Of a stretch of 64,000 nucleotides of DNA, positions 35,572 through 46,530 are shown piece after piece. The notes beneath the pieces were generated by a model. The model was not told the origin of the DNA, ran no database searches, and saw only the letters and a list, made by a program, of their open reading frames with translations. This DNA is from Ceraceosorus guamensis (Eukaryota; Basidiomycota; Exobasidiomycetes; Ceraceosorales; Ceraceosoraceae), in contig NW_020290027.1 in the NCBI RefSeq assembly GCF_003144195.1, forward strand, positions 124,001-188,000, read 5' to 3'. Numbering within the stretch: position 1 is the stretch's first letter; every line of letters starts with the position of its first letter. The translations under genes and the position numbers were made by a program.

Positions 35572-36402
35572 AGCGCGACCAGCTTGGCGCGGCCGGCCGT
35601 GCCGTCGGTATAGATGCCATCAGGCCTTCCTTCACACGCGGCGGTGTCGGGTCACTCTGCTGTATACTTGGCCAGCCCTCAGAGCTTTTTGATCCTGCGT
35701 TCTGTCCTCTGACCCTGATGGAAGCAAGGGGAGCTCGTTCTCGTACGCAGCGACGCCCGCCAGCCGGTCGGACGCCTCCAAAGCTGAGGATTCACATTGA
35801 TGAAGGACAAATCACAGCTGTGAGTGAGTCTGTGAGTGGTGAGTACATTCGTGATTCTCGCGCCAGTCTTGAGTAGTCACGAGTGAACCAGCAGGCAGCA
35901 GGTCGTATATCGCTGCGATGGGGGCGCTTCGAAGGAAGTTGGGGCAAGCAATCGGCTTTCTCTTTCCTGATGCATGAACGCGCCCAAGCAAGAGCCGCGC
36001 CTGCACGTACAGTCACGAGTATACAGAGTGAGACTACTTTACCGTACTCGATCGTGACTACGTCTGTTGTAGCTGCGATGCCAAACTCCACCTGCTGCGA
36101 AGTCTGGATGCATGCAAAGCAGCAATTAGCACAGCAGCATCGATATCAGCGCAATCGCGTGTACGCGTGCGCCCGAGTGAGCCCGTGCGCCATCGTTTGA
36201 GTGTAGCGAGGAGGCAGCATGCAGCAGTCATGATCGGCCGGTGCACGGCTTCGCAAGAGGCGTGCATCATGGGTATAGTTGACCTGTGCTGCACCCATGC
36301 ATGGCAGCACCCGCGGGCGGCCGCCTCTTCGCTCGCAAGCCCGCCGAGCAACAGCACGAGCCAGCCGCGCAGAGGGCACGCGCAGCGTCATGGACGATAT
36401 GC

Positions 36403-36403
36403 G

Positions 36404-36435
<32 letters not shown>
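36403..36435. repeat. (GCT)n microsatellite
   Basis: About eleven uninterrupted GCT triplets in non-coding DNA before GND1. The surrounding open frames show no gene features, so this is taken as a plain microsatellite. Confidence 0.85.
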
Positions 36436-36438
<3 letters not shown>

Positions 36439-37089
36439 AGCCAGCGAGACGGCGCACTCTACACCGAAAACTTCTGCGCAACAATCCCAGCAAAAAGCGA
36501 GCCGTGCTCGCTGCACGTACTGCCGCGCCGCCCCTGCCAACTGATGACTCCACCTGAAAGGAAAGCGCTTACACATGATCCATACACGCTGGCTCTATCG
36601 GTATAGCTGAGTCCAAGAAGCGTGAATCAAGATTGATCAGTCCACACAGTCGCGTGTAGAAGGCGTGCCCAAGACCGCTGTCAGAGATAGAAGAGAGAGG
36701 GAGAGAGATAGAGAGAGTATACCGGCCCCAAAAGTGCGTCGCTGCGTTTACAACAGGAACGCTGATGCAGCGCGCGTCACCGGCAAAGTCCCGCCTCGAT
36801 CGATTTGCGCCTGCCATCGCCCTGCGCTGCTTCGTTCGTGCGCGCGTGGCGGAACCCTCCACGGGCGTCACTTTCCTTCGCCCGCATGAAGTTTCCATCG
36901 TCACCCTTATCCACCACCCATTCCAAAAGCCTTAGCTCGACCTCGTCGACCTCACCGCCAAGCTCCAACCCGCGCACACACGTGGCTACAACTCATTCAC
37001 CCTCAGACAAACAGTCCACGCTGTTGTCTCGATCTTTATCGCGTCTTCGCTCCCTCACCTCACACCTCCACACATCTTCGCATCGCAAG

Positions 37090-39001
37090 ATGACCGCCGT
37101 TGCTGAGTGAGTAGGCGTCAGCATGGTCAGCGCACTTGCAAGCAGTTCCACAAATTGCAATGGCTTACCTCCCTCCTGAATCGCTCCTTCCTTGCAGCAT
37201 TGGTCTGATCGGTCTGGCCGTCATGGGCCAGGTGAGTGGGCGGGCGATAGCTACAGTCCTCACGGCAATACTGACAACGCTCTTGACCGCATTGATTCTC
37301 GGCGGTCTCTAGAACCTGATCCTGAACATGAACGGTGAGTATCGGTCGTTGGACTGTCTGACAGGTCCTGATGCTGCCGGATCAAGGCGCATTTCGAAGA
37401 TTGCAACTACTAGCAGCAAGGCTAATTCAACCCTTTCACTTTCCCGTTCGGCTGCAGACAAGGGCTTCACTGTTGCGGCTTACAACCGAACAACTTCCAA
37501 GGTCACTGACTTTATGAACAACGAAGCCAAGGGTGAGTGTCTAGCGCAGTCAGACTGCGATGCGGGAGCGAATTTGGCTGACTGAAATTCCTATCAGGCA
37601 CAAATGTTGTCGGCACGCACTCCATCGAGGAGTTCGTCGCGAGCCTCAAGCGCCCTCGCAAGATTATCATTCTTGTCAAGGCCGGACCTGCAGTCGACGC
37701 CTTTATCGACCAGCTCACCCCCCACCTCGAGAAGGGAGACATTATCATCGACGGAGGTAACTCGCACTACCCAGACTCGATTCGCCGCACCGAGGCGCTC
37801 CAGTCCAAGGGTCTCTTGTTCGTCGGTGCTGGTGTGTCTGGTGGTGAAGAGGGAGCTCGCCACGGTCCGTCTATCATGCCTGGTGGATCAGACGCTGCTT
37901 GGCCTCACCTGAAGGAGATCTTCCAGAAGACCGCGGCGCAATCCGACGGAGAGCCATGCTGCGACTGGGTCGGCCAGAGCGGTGCCGGACACTATGTCAA
38001 GATGGTCCACAACGGGATCGAGTACGGAGACATGCAGCTCATCTGCGAGGCTTACGACATTCTCAAGCGAGGCCTCGACCTCCCTCCCACGGAGATTGCC
38101 GACATCTTCACCAAGTGGAACTCCGGTGTGCTTGACTCTTTCCTCATCGAGATTACTCGTGACATCCTCAAGTACAACGACGACGATGGTGAGCCTATGA
38201 TCGAGAAGATCCTTGACTCCGCTGGTCAAAAGGGCACGGGCAAGTGGACTGCCATCAACGCACTCGACCTCGGTCAGCCAGTCACTCTCATTGGTGAGGC
38301 TGTCTTTGCGCGCTGCTTGTCTTCCTTGAAGGGCGAGCGTACCCGCGCATCTCAGCGTCTTTCTGGGCCCCAAAAGGTTGCCTTCGCTGGAGACAAGCAA
38401 CAATTCATCGACGACCTCGAGCAGGCTCTGTACGCCTCCAAGATTGTGTCCTACGCTCAAGGATTCATGCTCATGCGAGAGGCTGCCAAGGAGTACAAGT
38501 GGACCCTGAACAACCCTTCCATTGCCCTCATGTGGCGTGGTGGTTGCATCATCCGCTCCGTCTTCCTCAAGGACATTACCAACGCTTTCCGTAAGAACCC
38601 CCAGTTGGAGAACTTGCTCTTTGACGACTTCTTCAACAAGGCCATTCACGATGCTCAGGTCGGCTGGCGTCGCGTGATCGCTCAGGCTGTGCTCTGGGGT
38701 ATCCCCACTCCTGCCTTCTCCACTGCTCTGGCTTTCTTCGATGGCTACCGCACGGAGCGCCTGCCTGCCAACTTGCTGCAGGCTCAGCGTGACTACTTTG
38801 GTGCTCACACCTTCCGCGTGCTGCCCGGAAAGGAGAACGACAGGCTCAAGGCTGGTCAAGATGTCCACGTCAACGTGAGTGATCCATTACAGATTTTGCA
38901 ACATGATGTCGTCCTGTAGGTAGTCCGCTGACCGATTCTTTGCCGTTGCGTAGTGGACCGGCCGCGGTGGAAACGTCTCGGCGTCCACTTACACTGCCTA
39001 G
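37090..39001 (+). CDS. GND1: 6-phosphogluconate dehydrogenase, decarboxylating
   Basis: Catalyses oxidation and decarboxylation of 6-phosphogluconate to ribulose 5-phosphate with NADPH production in the cytosolic pentose phosphate pathway. Six exons (37090-37106, 37198-37231, 37313-37334, 37458-37532, 37598-38874, 38954-39001) give 490 residues, the usual family length. Visible motifs are the Rossmann start [30 protein letters not shown], the signature [19 protein letters not shown], the catalytic [15 protein letters not shown] and the C-terminal tail [15 protein letters not shown]. The first three exons are tiny (17, 34 and 22 nt). Codon use in the long exon is strongly biased to C-ending codons, unlike most neighbours, which fits high expression. 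The bias also opens a long spurious frame on the opposite strand. Confidence 0.97.
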
Positions 39002-40207
39002 AGCGAACTGCAAAGTTTGCTTGGTAGCGCTTCAAATGTCCGATAGAGAGCGTCCCAGACTCAATTCATCCTGCGGCTCAGTACATGTCAGTGCGTGATT
39101 CGAGCAATGAAAATGTGGTGGATGAGAAGCTTGGAGAGAGCAAGGTGCTCGCATGAGGTTCTTTGCGTGCATGAGCGCGTGCGTATGAAGCTGGGGCTCG
39201 GGCCGGCTCCACTCTTGTGCGTACCGTTTCACGAAGCGCTCGGCGCTTCCCGTGCAGTATTAGTAGTAGAGGCTTGACCGATCAGATCGTGCGCCGTTTT
39301 GAACGGCTTGGAAGCGTGTTTGCTTGAGATTCGTTGCAAGGAGAAGCGAGCGGGGGATGTGTAAATCTTGAAATCTTAGTCAATTCAAGATTGTTGCGCT
39401 TGCAGTGACCGCTGCTCAGGCGATCACGTGTGGTAGCTTGCTGCACATGATCATCGCATGTGTATATAGCGCTGCCAAGGGCTTGTGAGTGAGCACAGGA
39501 TGCGCGCGCGACGAGAGAGAGCATCATGCACGCGCAGAGCTAGGATCAGCGTGAACGACGCCCGCGCGGGCGCATGCCTTGGAGGTGCAGACACATCAGA
39601 CAGCAGATGTGCTGGTGCCCCTCTGCGCGGGACGAGGAGGGACCGCTCTATCAATTAATGATGTGGCCGGGACGCAGCAAGCATGCCGCGACGCTTTCGT
39701 GCGCGGCTGATGGTCAAGCAGCTATAGCATGCAGGTGATGCTGCTGCGTATATGGGAGCCATGCAAAAGGAAGCAAGCCGTCGTATTCGTGGGTGAGCAT
39801 CGCGGGCAGACTCACTCATGCCACGACTGCTCTTCACAGTGCCAAACGATCCGATCACGCACACTCACAACCACGGACGCAATCTCGCTCTGCGACCACT
39901 TCGGCTGTCTTGTTTGGGTCGATACTAGGGGCAGCTTTCGAGTCTTGCTTTCGACAAGACGTCGAGTTGACCGTGCGCTCCTATCCACACCACTGTACTC
40001 TTTCTTGCACGAGTATAGAGCGTCGACAGGAGCCAATACGCATCGACGCTGCTTACTGCTCCTTTGGTGCGAAGGTTGTCCGCCGTCAACGCTCGATCGA
40101 CACGTCTTGGGCGAAGCGCGCGCGTGTTCCAGACAAGCACAGACAGGCACTGGAGTGCATCACATCTTCCGGAGACGATTGCGCACAAGTGGGTTCCTCT
40201 CGACAAG
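39002..40207. other. Intergenic region between GND1 and the G-gamma gene
   Basis: 1.2 kb with no supportable gene. It has AT-richer elements near 39362-39395 (AATCTTGAAATCTTAG), an ATCACGTG site at 39423-39430, and CA-rich sequence near 39850. The promoter and 5' leader of the small G-gamma gene must lie in its right-hand end. Confidence 0.5.
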
Positions 40208-40703
40208 ATGAACAACAATCGACCTCACAAACAGTCCATGTCGGAGCTCAAGCTAAGGAGGTTGGCCGAGCACAATCAGAGGTTGAGAGAGGATCTGGAC
40301 AGACCTCGTGTAAGAGTCAGCGAAGCTAGTGCAAGGTGAGTTGTGCGCTCTCATGTCGAGCAAGCAAGCTACTGAGTATGGCCGCGTCGTGACGGGGAAA
40401 AGGCCGGTGCGAAGTTGGGAGCGGGAGGTGCTTCAGCGCTTGGCTAGGCTACAGCGAGTGATGTCGTTAGGCCTCGCAGCGCATGGCGCAGCTTCGAGCT
40501 CGCGTATTTGTGCTTCGAAATGCGCCGTGTATGCTCACCGTCGTGCTCCCTCGCCCTTTCATTCTTCCCGTCACACACGCAGTCTGATCCGTTACTGCAA
40601 ATCGACTCGCGACTGCCTTGTCCCATCAGTATGGGGCACATTGGACAAGAAGGAGGACCCTTACGCTCCTGGCGGTGGAGGTTGCAACTGCGTCGTGCTC
40701 TAA
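40208..40703 (+). CDS. Heterotrimeric G-protein gamma subunit
   Basis: G-gamma pairs with G-beta and anchors it to the plasma membrane, commonly in pheromone and nutrient signalling in fungi. Exons 40208-40335 and 40583-40703 encode 82 residues; the 247-nt intron interrupts the codon for the Ser in SEASASLIRYCK. The GGL-type helix is clear: [20 protein letters not shown], then [11 protein letters not shown], and the conserved LVPSVWG with DPYAPGGGG. The C-terminus is CNCVVL: a CAAX box whose final Leu predicts geranylgeranylation, with a second Cys two residues upstream that may be palmitoylated. The start is the first ATG of the frame that fits family length. An upstream in-frame extension exists but lacks conservation. 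Confidence 0.92.
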
Positions 40704-41756
40704 GCATCGCGTCGAACATGCGCCCATCTGGCGCAGCACTAGACCAGCGCTAGACAGAGATTATCCTAGGGTATTTGGCGCATCTTGGTGGTAGGACAAA
40801 GCAAGAGAGGAGTGGTTTGGGGGCCAAGGACGTTCGTCGAACGAAGGCGGGACGATGTCCTGCACGCACTCGCGAGGAGAAGCCGAGAGGAGCTTTTTCA
40901 AGTTTGCCAGGAGGTGGTCATTCACAATCGCTCGAGCCTGACAATGATGATCAGGTCGATACCACAAGCGAGTCGATTTCACTCCCTCTACCCTCGCACC
41001 ACATTCACACCCACGCACACTCTCCCTCCCTCTCTCCCTCTCTCTCCCTCTCTCTCTCTCTCTCTCTTCCTCTCGCCTTCCCGACGACGCCTGTCTCGCG
41101 CGCAGTAGCGGCTATCATACCCCCACTTCGGTAGCATTCACTTGCGCCTCTTCTTTCCCTCACCGACACTCGACACTAAGACTCGTAGTGAGAATTTGAC
41201 CAAGCATACATGCGATCCCGATTCCATGTGCTTGGAAAAACGCCTGAGCGATCGGGTCGAGTCGAGTGTGCGACCATATGGCTCGAGTAGAGTCGAGCGG
41301 CTTCTGCGTATCGTGCGGCTATCGCAGTCGTGGAGTACGAATTCACACACCTTGACCTACCGTGACTCGATCATTGATGGAGCGGTCGACGTGGTGCCCA
41401 TAGCGCAGCCTCAAGCGAGGATGATGCATGCATGCTACGCGCACATTCAAGATTCGTGATTGAACGTGTGACTGCAGTGACTTAAACCCGCGACTCGTGA
41501 CTGAGCCGACTTTTAATTGGAGCGGAGCTGCCTGGCGGAATGTGCCGCAATTTGACGGGTGCGGAATAAGCATTCGTGAATACGTTCGCTCCTTTCGCTT
41601 CGCAATCATCACGACAACTGTGTAGAAAGAAGCGACAGCCTTGGACTCTGCTCTTGTCCATATCATCTCAATGCGCGCTCCTCCGCGTCCCTCCTCGCAG
41701 GAATGGTAGCGTCAATTGGAGCGCAGATATAATAGGACTAAGCAAGGATCGGCAAG
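40704..41756. other. Intergenic region between G-gamma and ferroportin
   Basis: 1.05 kb without a supportable gene. It carries a long CT-rich tract (41021-41076), a GATTCGTGAT element at 41451-41460 and ACTCGTGACT near 41492. A TTATCC (reverse GGATAA) sits near 40762, about 1 kb before ferroportin; a single GATA core this far away is weak evidence for iron-regulated GATA-factor control. Confidence 0.5.
41021..41076. repeat. CT-rich (CTCTCCCTC)n tract
   Basis: A pyrimidine-only stretch made of TCTC and CCCTC units, about 680 bases before the ferroportin start. Such tracts are common in fungal promoters but here may be just simple-sequence DNA. Confidence 0.8.
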
Positions 41757-43966
41757 ATGAGCGTTGCTGGGGCTCGCAAAGGAAACGAGGCAGAGGGGGC
41801 CACCCTCCCTTCTTTAGGCACGGAGATTGACTTACCTGCAAACAACTCGAGAGCGAGCGATCCGGCGAATCACGCTGCGAGCGAGATCGATGACCTGACA
41901 GACGCCCCTTTTGCATCTTCTTCGTTGGACAAGGTAGCTCTGGTGCTTCTTTCGGTCCAACACTTTTCGAACTCTTGGATCTCTCGCTCTTCCGAATTCG
42001 CTTTTCCGCTCTTCTTTATTCATCTATACACCAACACCCTGCTTCCTTCTTCCCTATACGGCTTTCTCACCACCGCCATTGCCATCGTATTTTCTGGAAG
42101 CATGGGTAGCATTGTGGATCGCTTCAGGACTCGCAAGCTCGACTGCGTCAGAGCATTTGTTGTCGCTCAAAAGCTAGCAGCAATGATCAGCTATGGTCTC
42201 TTCTGCTTGCTCTTCTACGTGGAAAATCTGCAGAGCGATGCGAAGAATGATGGACGAGGACAGGACGGTGGAGCTAGAAATGCCAACGTGTGGTCCTTGC
42301 TTGCCGCCATCGTCATCGCTGGATGCCCCCTCATGTGAGCATCGCCGACAGTCCATGCGGCTCGCATGCCGCGCTGACCAGCAGCTGTTGCGTCTCTATT
42401 TCACTCCGAAGCCTGAGCAATGTAGGTGTCTCGGTGGCAGTCGAGCGAGACTGGGTGACGACCATCTCCGAAGGCTCTCAAGCCCGACTTTCAAGGCTAA
42501 ACGCGATCATGTGAGCGCATTGGAGAGCGCCTGCATAGCAATCAGCACGCTTTGCTGTGCTGATCCGAAAATTCTTTCCCCCGCAATGGCCGGGAAATAC
42601 AGGCGGCGCATCGATCTGTTGACAAAGCTTTTGGCCCCGCTCTTCGTCTCACTGCTCACCTCCACAGCTGGCTATCCCACCAGCTGCGTCATTCTGCTTG
42701 GCATGAGCGGAGCAAGTGCTGGCTTTGAGCTCATCTGGATCGGCACAGTGTATCACCGCTTCGGCGCGCTCAAAGCCGATGAAGATCGACTGATCGGCGA
42801 GCAGCACGAGGCCATCGAGCTGTCTAGCCCTGCGCCAATCGAGGCAGTTGGCAGCGAGACACAAGCGGCAGCATCTTCCCGGCTGCCTAAGGAATCCCGG
42901 ACGCGGATGTCGAGCTCTCAGCGCAAGCTGTACGTTTGGGCGAAAAGTCAGGCGCTGGACTGGCGCACATTTGCAATCATGCCGATCTTCACGTCTTCCA
43001 TCACCATCGCTTTGCTGTACATGAGCGCGCTCAGCTTTGACCCTCAGTTCATCGCCTATCTGAAGAGCGAAACGACGTACAGGTGAGTCGAGCGGAGCGG
43101 TCCGCCAGCATCTACCATCCCGTCGCTAGTCTCACGTCGACCTCGCTTGCTCCATCTCTTGCCTTAGCGATGCTTTCGTGGCAGGCATGAGGTCCATCTG
43201 CGTTTTCACAGGTCTGATGGGCACTTTTTATGCTCCATTTTCCCATCGCAAAATAGGGCTGGTCAGAACGGGTACCTGGTCACTTTTCATGCTCCTCACT
43301 CCTCTCGTCCTTACTCTGATTGCTCTGTACATCGGTGTGGGACCGGGAAAGTACAGACCGGCTTGGAACACAGCTCTGCTGTTCTCTGGCTTGGCCATCA
43401 GCAGGATAGGTCTTTGGTCCTTTGACCTTACTCAGCTTCAATTGGTCCAAGTAAGTGCTCGAAAGCACCTGCCCAGAGAGACGCATGCTGAGCTGACAAT
43501 TTTGCTTTTTCCCATCTGCAGACCGCCCTGTCCACTCATCCTCGACGCAACAGTCTGATGGCTTTGCAATTCGCCATGCAAAACGCTTTCGTGAGTACAA
43601 CGTGCCCGTCCTGTCTTGATGCGCATCTCATCAGAGTCTGATCGGACACATTTGCCTCGTGGGCTTGCAGGATCTAGTTAGTATCGCTGGCCCTCAGCAC
43701 CAAGTTGAGCGCATCGCCGCATCCCTTCTGATGCTGATCATGCTGTGCAATCCCTCGCGCAGGGTCACTATGGACTTACCATAGGATGGTCTCGGCCGTC
43801 CGAGTTCCGCAACGCTGCCATCACATCCTACGCTTTCCTCATCGTCGCCACAATACTCTACATTGGCGTGTACGCGCGAAGAGAAAGGGGTCATCTGATT
43901 CACCTAGACCGACTGGGCCTCGAAGGCCTCGAGCATCTTTTGGGCGGCAAGCGAAGACATGACTGA
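41757..43966 (+). CDS. Ferroportin-family (SLC40) iron/metal exporter
   Basis: Ferroportins are major-facilitator-like exporters of Fe2+ and related metals. Predicted exons are 41757-42334, 42412-42510, 42603-43082, 43168-43450, 43522-43590, a 6-nt microexon 43671-43676 and 43763-43966, giving 572 residues. Family features: SVQHFSNSWISRSSEFAFPLF in the first helix, GSIVDRFRTRK after helix 2-3, SVAVERDWVTTIS and LNAIMRRIDLLTKLLAPLF in the central N-lobe, and DLTQLQLVQ then QNAFDLGHYGLTIGWSRPSEF near the C-terminus. About ten or more hydrophobic helices are visible, with a cytosolic loop between the lobes rich in acidic and small residues. The microexon is supported by alignment with the human DLLHF block. 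Substrate and membrane (plasma, vacuole or organelle) are not readable. Confidence 0.9.
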
Positions 43967-44444
43967 TTCTCGATTCGGAACTGCAACCCAGCAAATTCGC
44001 GCGCTGAAGAGCGGCCTCTTGTTGTTGTAATATGTACTTGAAAAGCTGATGGACAGGCTGCGTGATTGCGTGACAGAGAAGGATGCATTGGATGGATGCA
44101 CGGGGCGCGAGGGATGCGCAGGCGAGGACATGACATGATGGGGTGCGAGAGCAGAGCGGAATGTGAAGGAACACCAGGTTGAGCCGCTACAGCGATATGT
44201 GTGAGAGGCGAACAGAGACATTTGACGCTGTAGGAAAGCAGTGTGGACATCGATGAGAATACAAACACGAGCAGCGTTACGAGTAGGGTGCGAAGGACAA
44301 ATTTGTTGAAGTTGGTAAAGCAAGAGTCGCGATGCTGAATTTAAAGCTGACATCGATTAGCTGTCGACGTGACTTTGGGTTTCCAGGGCAAGCTCGACAT
44401 CGTCCTTGTGAGTGCAGTCTTGATCATTCAAAGGGCGAGTGGTT
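43967..44444. other. Convergent 3' spacer
   Basis: 478 bases between the stop codons of ferroportin (plus) and the single-pass membrane protein (minus). It must hold both transcription ends. No gene or clear element is visible. Confidence 0.55.
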
Positions 44445-46530
44445 CTACGAAGGCATGCTCGCTGGATTCTCATCTTCGGTAGGTCCAGACGGCTGTTGAT
44501 CCACTTGTGCATCAGCGGACTGCGCAGCACCTTCTGCTGGTGCTGCCGAAGCAGGCTCGGGCCCAATGGGACTGATCGCATAGCCTCCCTCGCGTCGCTG
44601 TTCTTGCTCTTCGCGCACAGCAATCTCAGAAGACAAGAGCAGAGGCGGTGGGGCACGAGCGCAGGGCTGCAAGGCTGCGGAGTCGTCGACGTTTGGCGCA
44701 GCGCTTGCGGATGACGTGGCATCATCGGCACGCAGACCAAGCGACTCCCAGGCTGGCGGAGGCGCCTCCGTTTCACCTCCACTGGGACCGCTCAAAGGCA
44801 CACCATAGCGTCCCAGACTTTCGACAGAGCTAAGGAACCTCAGCTGTTCTGGGGTGGGTCGAGCTCTGTGCCCATCGGGTCCTGTAGGGGTACCAAAGTT
44901 GAGGAACGAAGTGCGGATGACGCTTCCCTCCACAGGCCCGGATATCGCTTGACCTCGCACTCTTGGGACTGCTGTACCAGACAAGTCAGACAGCGAGGGC
45001 TGCGCGAGGCTGACCACGCTATGGCTGAATGATAGTCGCCCGTCATCATTCCTGAATGCGGATTGATATGACGATGGAGTGGAGCCATGTCGATGGTGCC
45101 CGGAAGGCGAGGCGGAGCCAGGTGCTACACTGCTCCTGCTTTGAGTGGGATGCAGGGACAGCGATCTGCCATCTGTGAAACCGGTCAGCGTCGAGAAGAC
45201 GCTGGCATGAGATGCCATCCTGCGATGATGCATGGGCAGAACTGCTCTTTGCGACGGAGCAACGCCAAGATCCGCTTCTGGGACACCCTCCGCGCCACGA
45301 CTGCGCCCGGCAGGAGAGGTGACGTGGAATGTCAGACGCCTTGGATCGAAGATTGACCGTAGTCCGCTTCTCCGCGGTGCAGCAGACTCCGTAACTGGCA
45401 CTGGCGACTGTCGACTTTCGGCAACAGCGTGAACGCTAGGGTACAGCGAGGTGTAATCTGGTGTGTCATCCAGAGGTACTTCTGCAGTGTCAGATCGCTC
45501 ACGCTCCTCTTCCTCTTCATCCAGACTACGCTCCAGGGGTAGGGTCTCGTCCAGGGTGTCCATCGAAGTGGATGCTGCGACGGGGTTGAGCGACTCCATC
45601 TCATTCGAATCTGTGGTCGCTTCAGCGTCACCAGAGCTGGCCTGACGGGCGCGTACAGAGTCGCGCCTGGGACTTCCGACCAGGCTGCGCCGCAAGCTTG
45701 CGCGGACATCTCCGATGACGCTTCGCCGGCTGTTCGTCCTTGAATGAGGAGCCGAGGTCTGTCCACCCAGGAGCGGAAGCGATGCTGCGCGCTCGTGTCC
45801 CCTGTCCCACGCATCGGAGGCTGATCCCCTAGTCGGCATGGGTGTAAGGTTCAGTTGAGATCCCGAGCCTTCCGCTCTGTCAGAGGAGGGCAAAGCGGGA
45901 CAGAGTTAAAGGGTGATCGGTATCATGGCGGGTGCCGAAGCTCGACTCGGCTATCCAGCTATCGGGCAAGACTCACTTGTACAGTACCAGCTCGCCCTCG
46001 CCGACCTCTTCTTGATAGACGGGTATGGTCTTGACGCTATGCCCAGAGTCTGTTCTCCTCAGGCGCATAGCTCGCCTCTCATCTCGGCGCCTCGTTCGCT
46101 CCTCAGGTGTCTCCGCAGACGCTTGGGCAGTATTTCGGGAAGCCTGCGCTCGAGGATCGCTGCCTCCAAAAAGGTGAAAGAGCAACATTCTTACAGATCC
46201 ACCTTCTGCTCGCGAGGCTGTGCCGCCCGCGGCCGTAGTCGGTCGACGCTGAGAAGCATGGTCGGCCGCATCCTGGGCTTCGTTCGCCCCTGCTGCGCTA
46301 ATCGACAATTCGCGTCTGCGCCGTCTCTTGGTCAGCACGACTACCGCCCAGGAGAGAAGCATCAAGACGATGATGCTTCCTGCAGCAGCGGGCACCGCGA
46401 TGGCCAGATCGTTGGCGTGGCCAGGACGAGAGGTTGTGCTGGTAGCGGCAGCGGCCGGTTGCGCCGACTCGCTGGGTTGCTGTCGAGGAAGAAACACATT
46501 GGTACTGCGCTGCAGGGCCGTGGAGGACAT
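44445..46530 (-). CDS. Single-pass membrane protein with long disordered tail
   Basis: Exons 45977-46530 and 44445-45876 give 661 residues. There is no cleavable signal peptide. A short Ser/Thr/Pro-rich head precedes one transmembrane helix at about residues 42-67 (DLAIAVPAAAGSIIVLMLLS...) followed directly by KRRRRR, which predicts an extracytosolic N-terminus. A juxtamembrane block, RRDERRAMRLRRTDSGHSVK then TIPVYQEEVGEGELVLYK at about 150-185, resembles a motif I recall in many basidiomycete membrane proteins of unknown role. The remaining roughly 475 residues are Ser/Pro/Arg/Glu-rich with an acidic patch (LDEEEEERERSD). The fold of the tail is probably disordered, and the function is unknown. 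A sensor or cell-surface adaptor role would be only a guess. Confidence 0.75.

Larger units (their letters stand above)
35153..37089. other. Intergenic region between BUB1 and GND1
   Basis: 1.9 kb with no convincing gene. It contains a GAGTCAAGAGTC-type array at 35512-35571, a GTCACGTG site at 35495-35502, an ATTCGTGATT element at 35847-35856, a (GCT)n run at 36403-36435 and a GA-rich stretch at about 36685-36718. The CA/CT-rich leader before 37090 fits the promoter and 5' leader of a highly expressed gene. Confidence 0.55.

Noticed and set aside
37888-38868. 326-codon open frame antisense to GND1
   Set aside because: It mirrors the strongly biased codons of GND1 and has no family features; a shadow of the real gene.
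40759-40766. GGATAA core as an iron-responsive GATA site for ferroportin
   Set aside because: A single 6-mer about 1 kb away, adjacent to the end of another gene; too weak to call.
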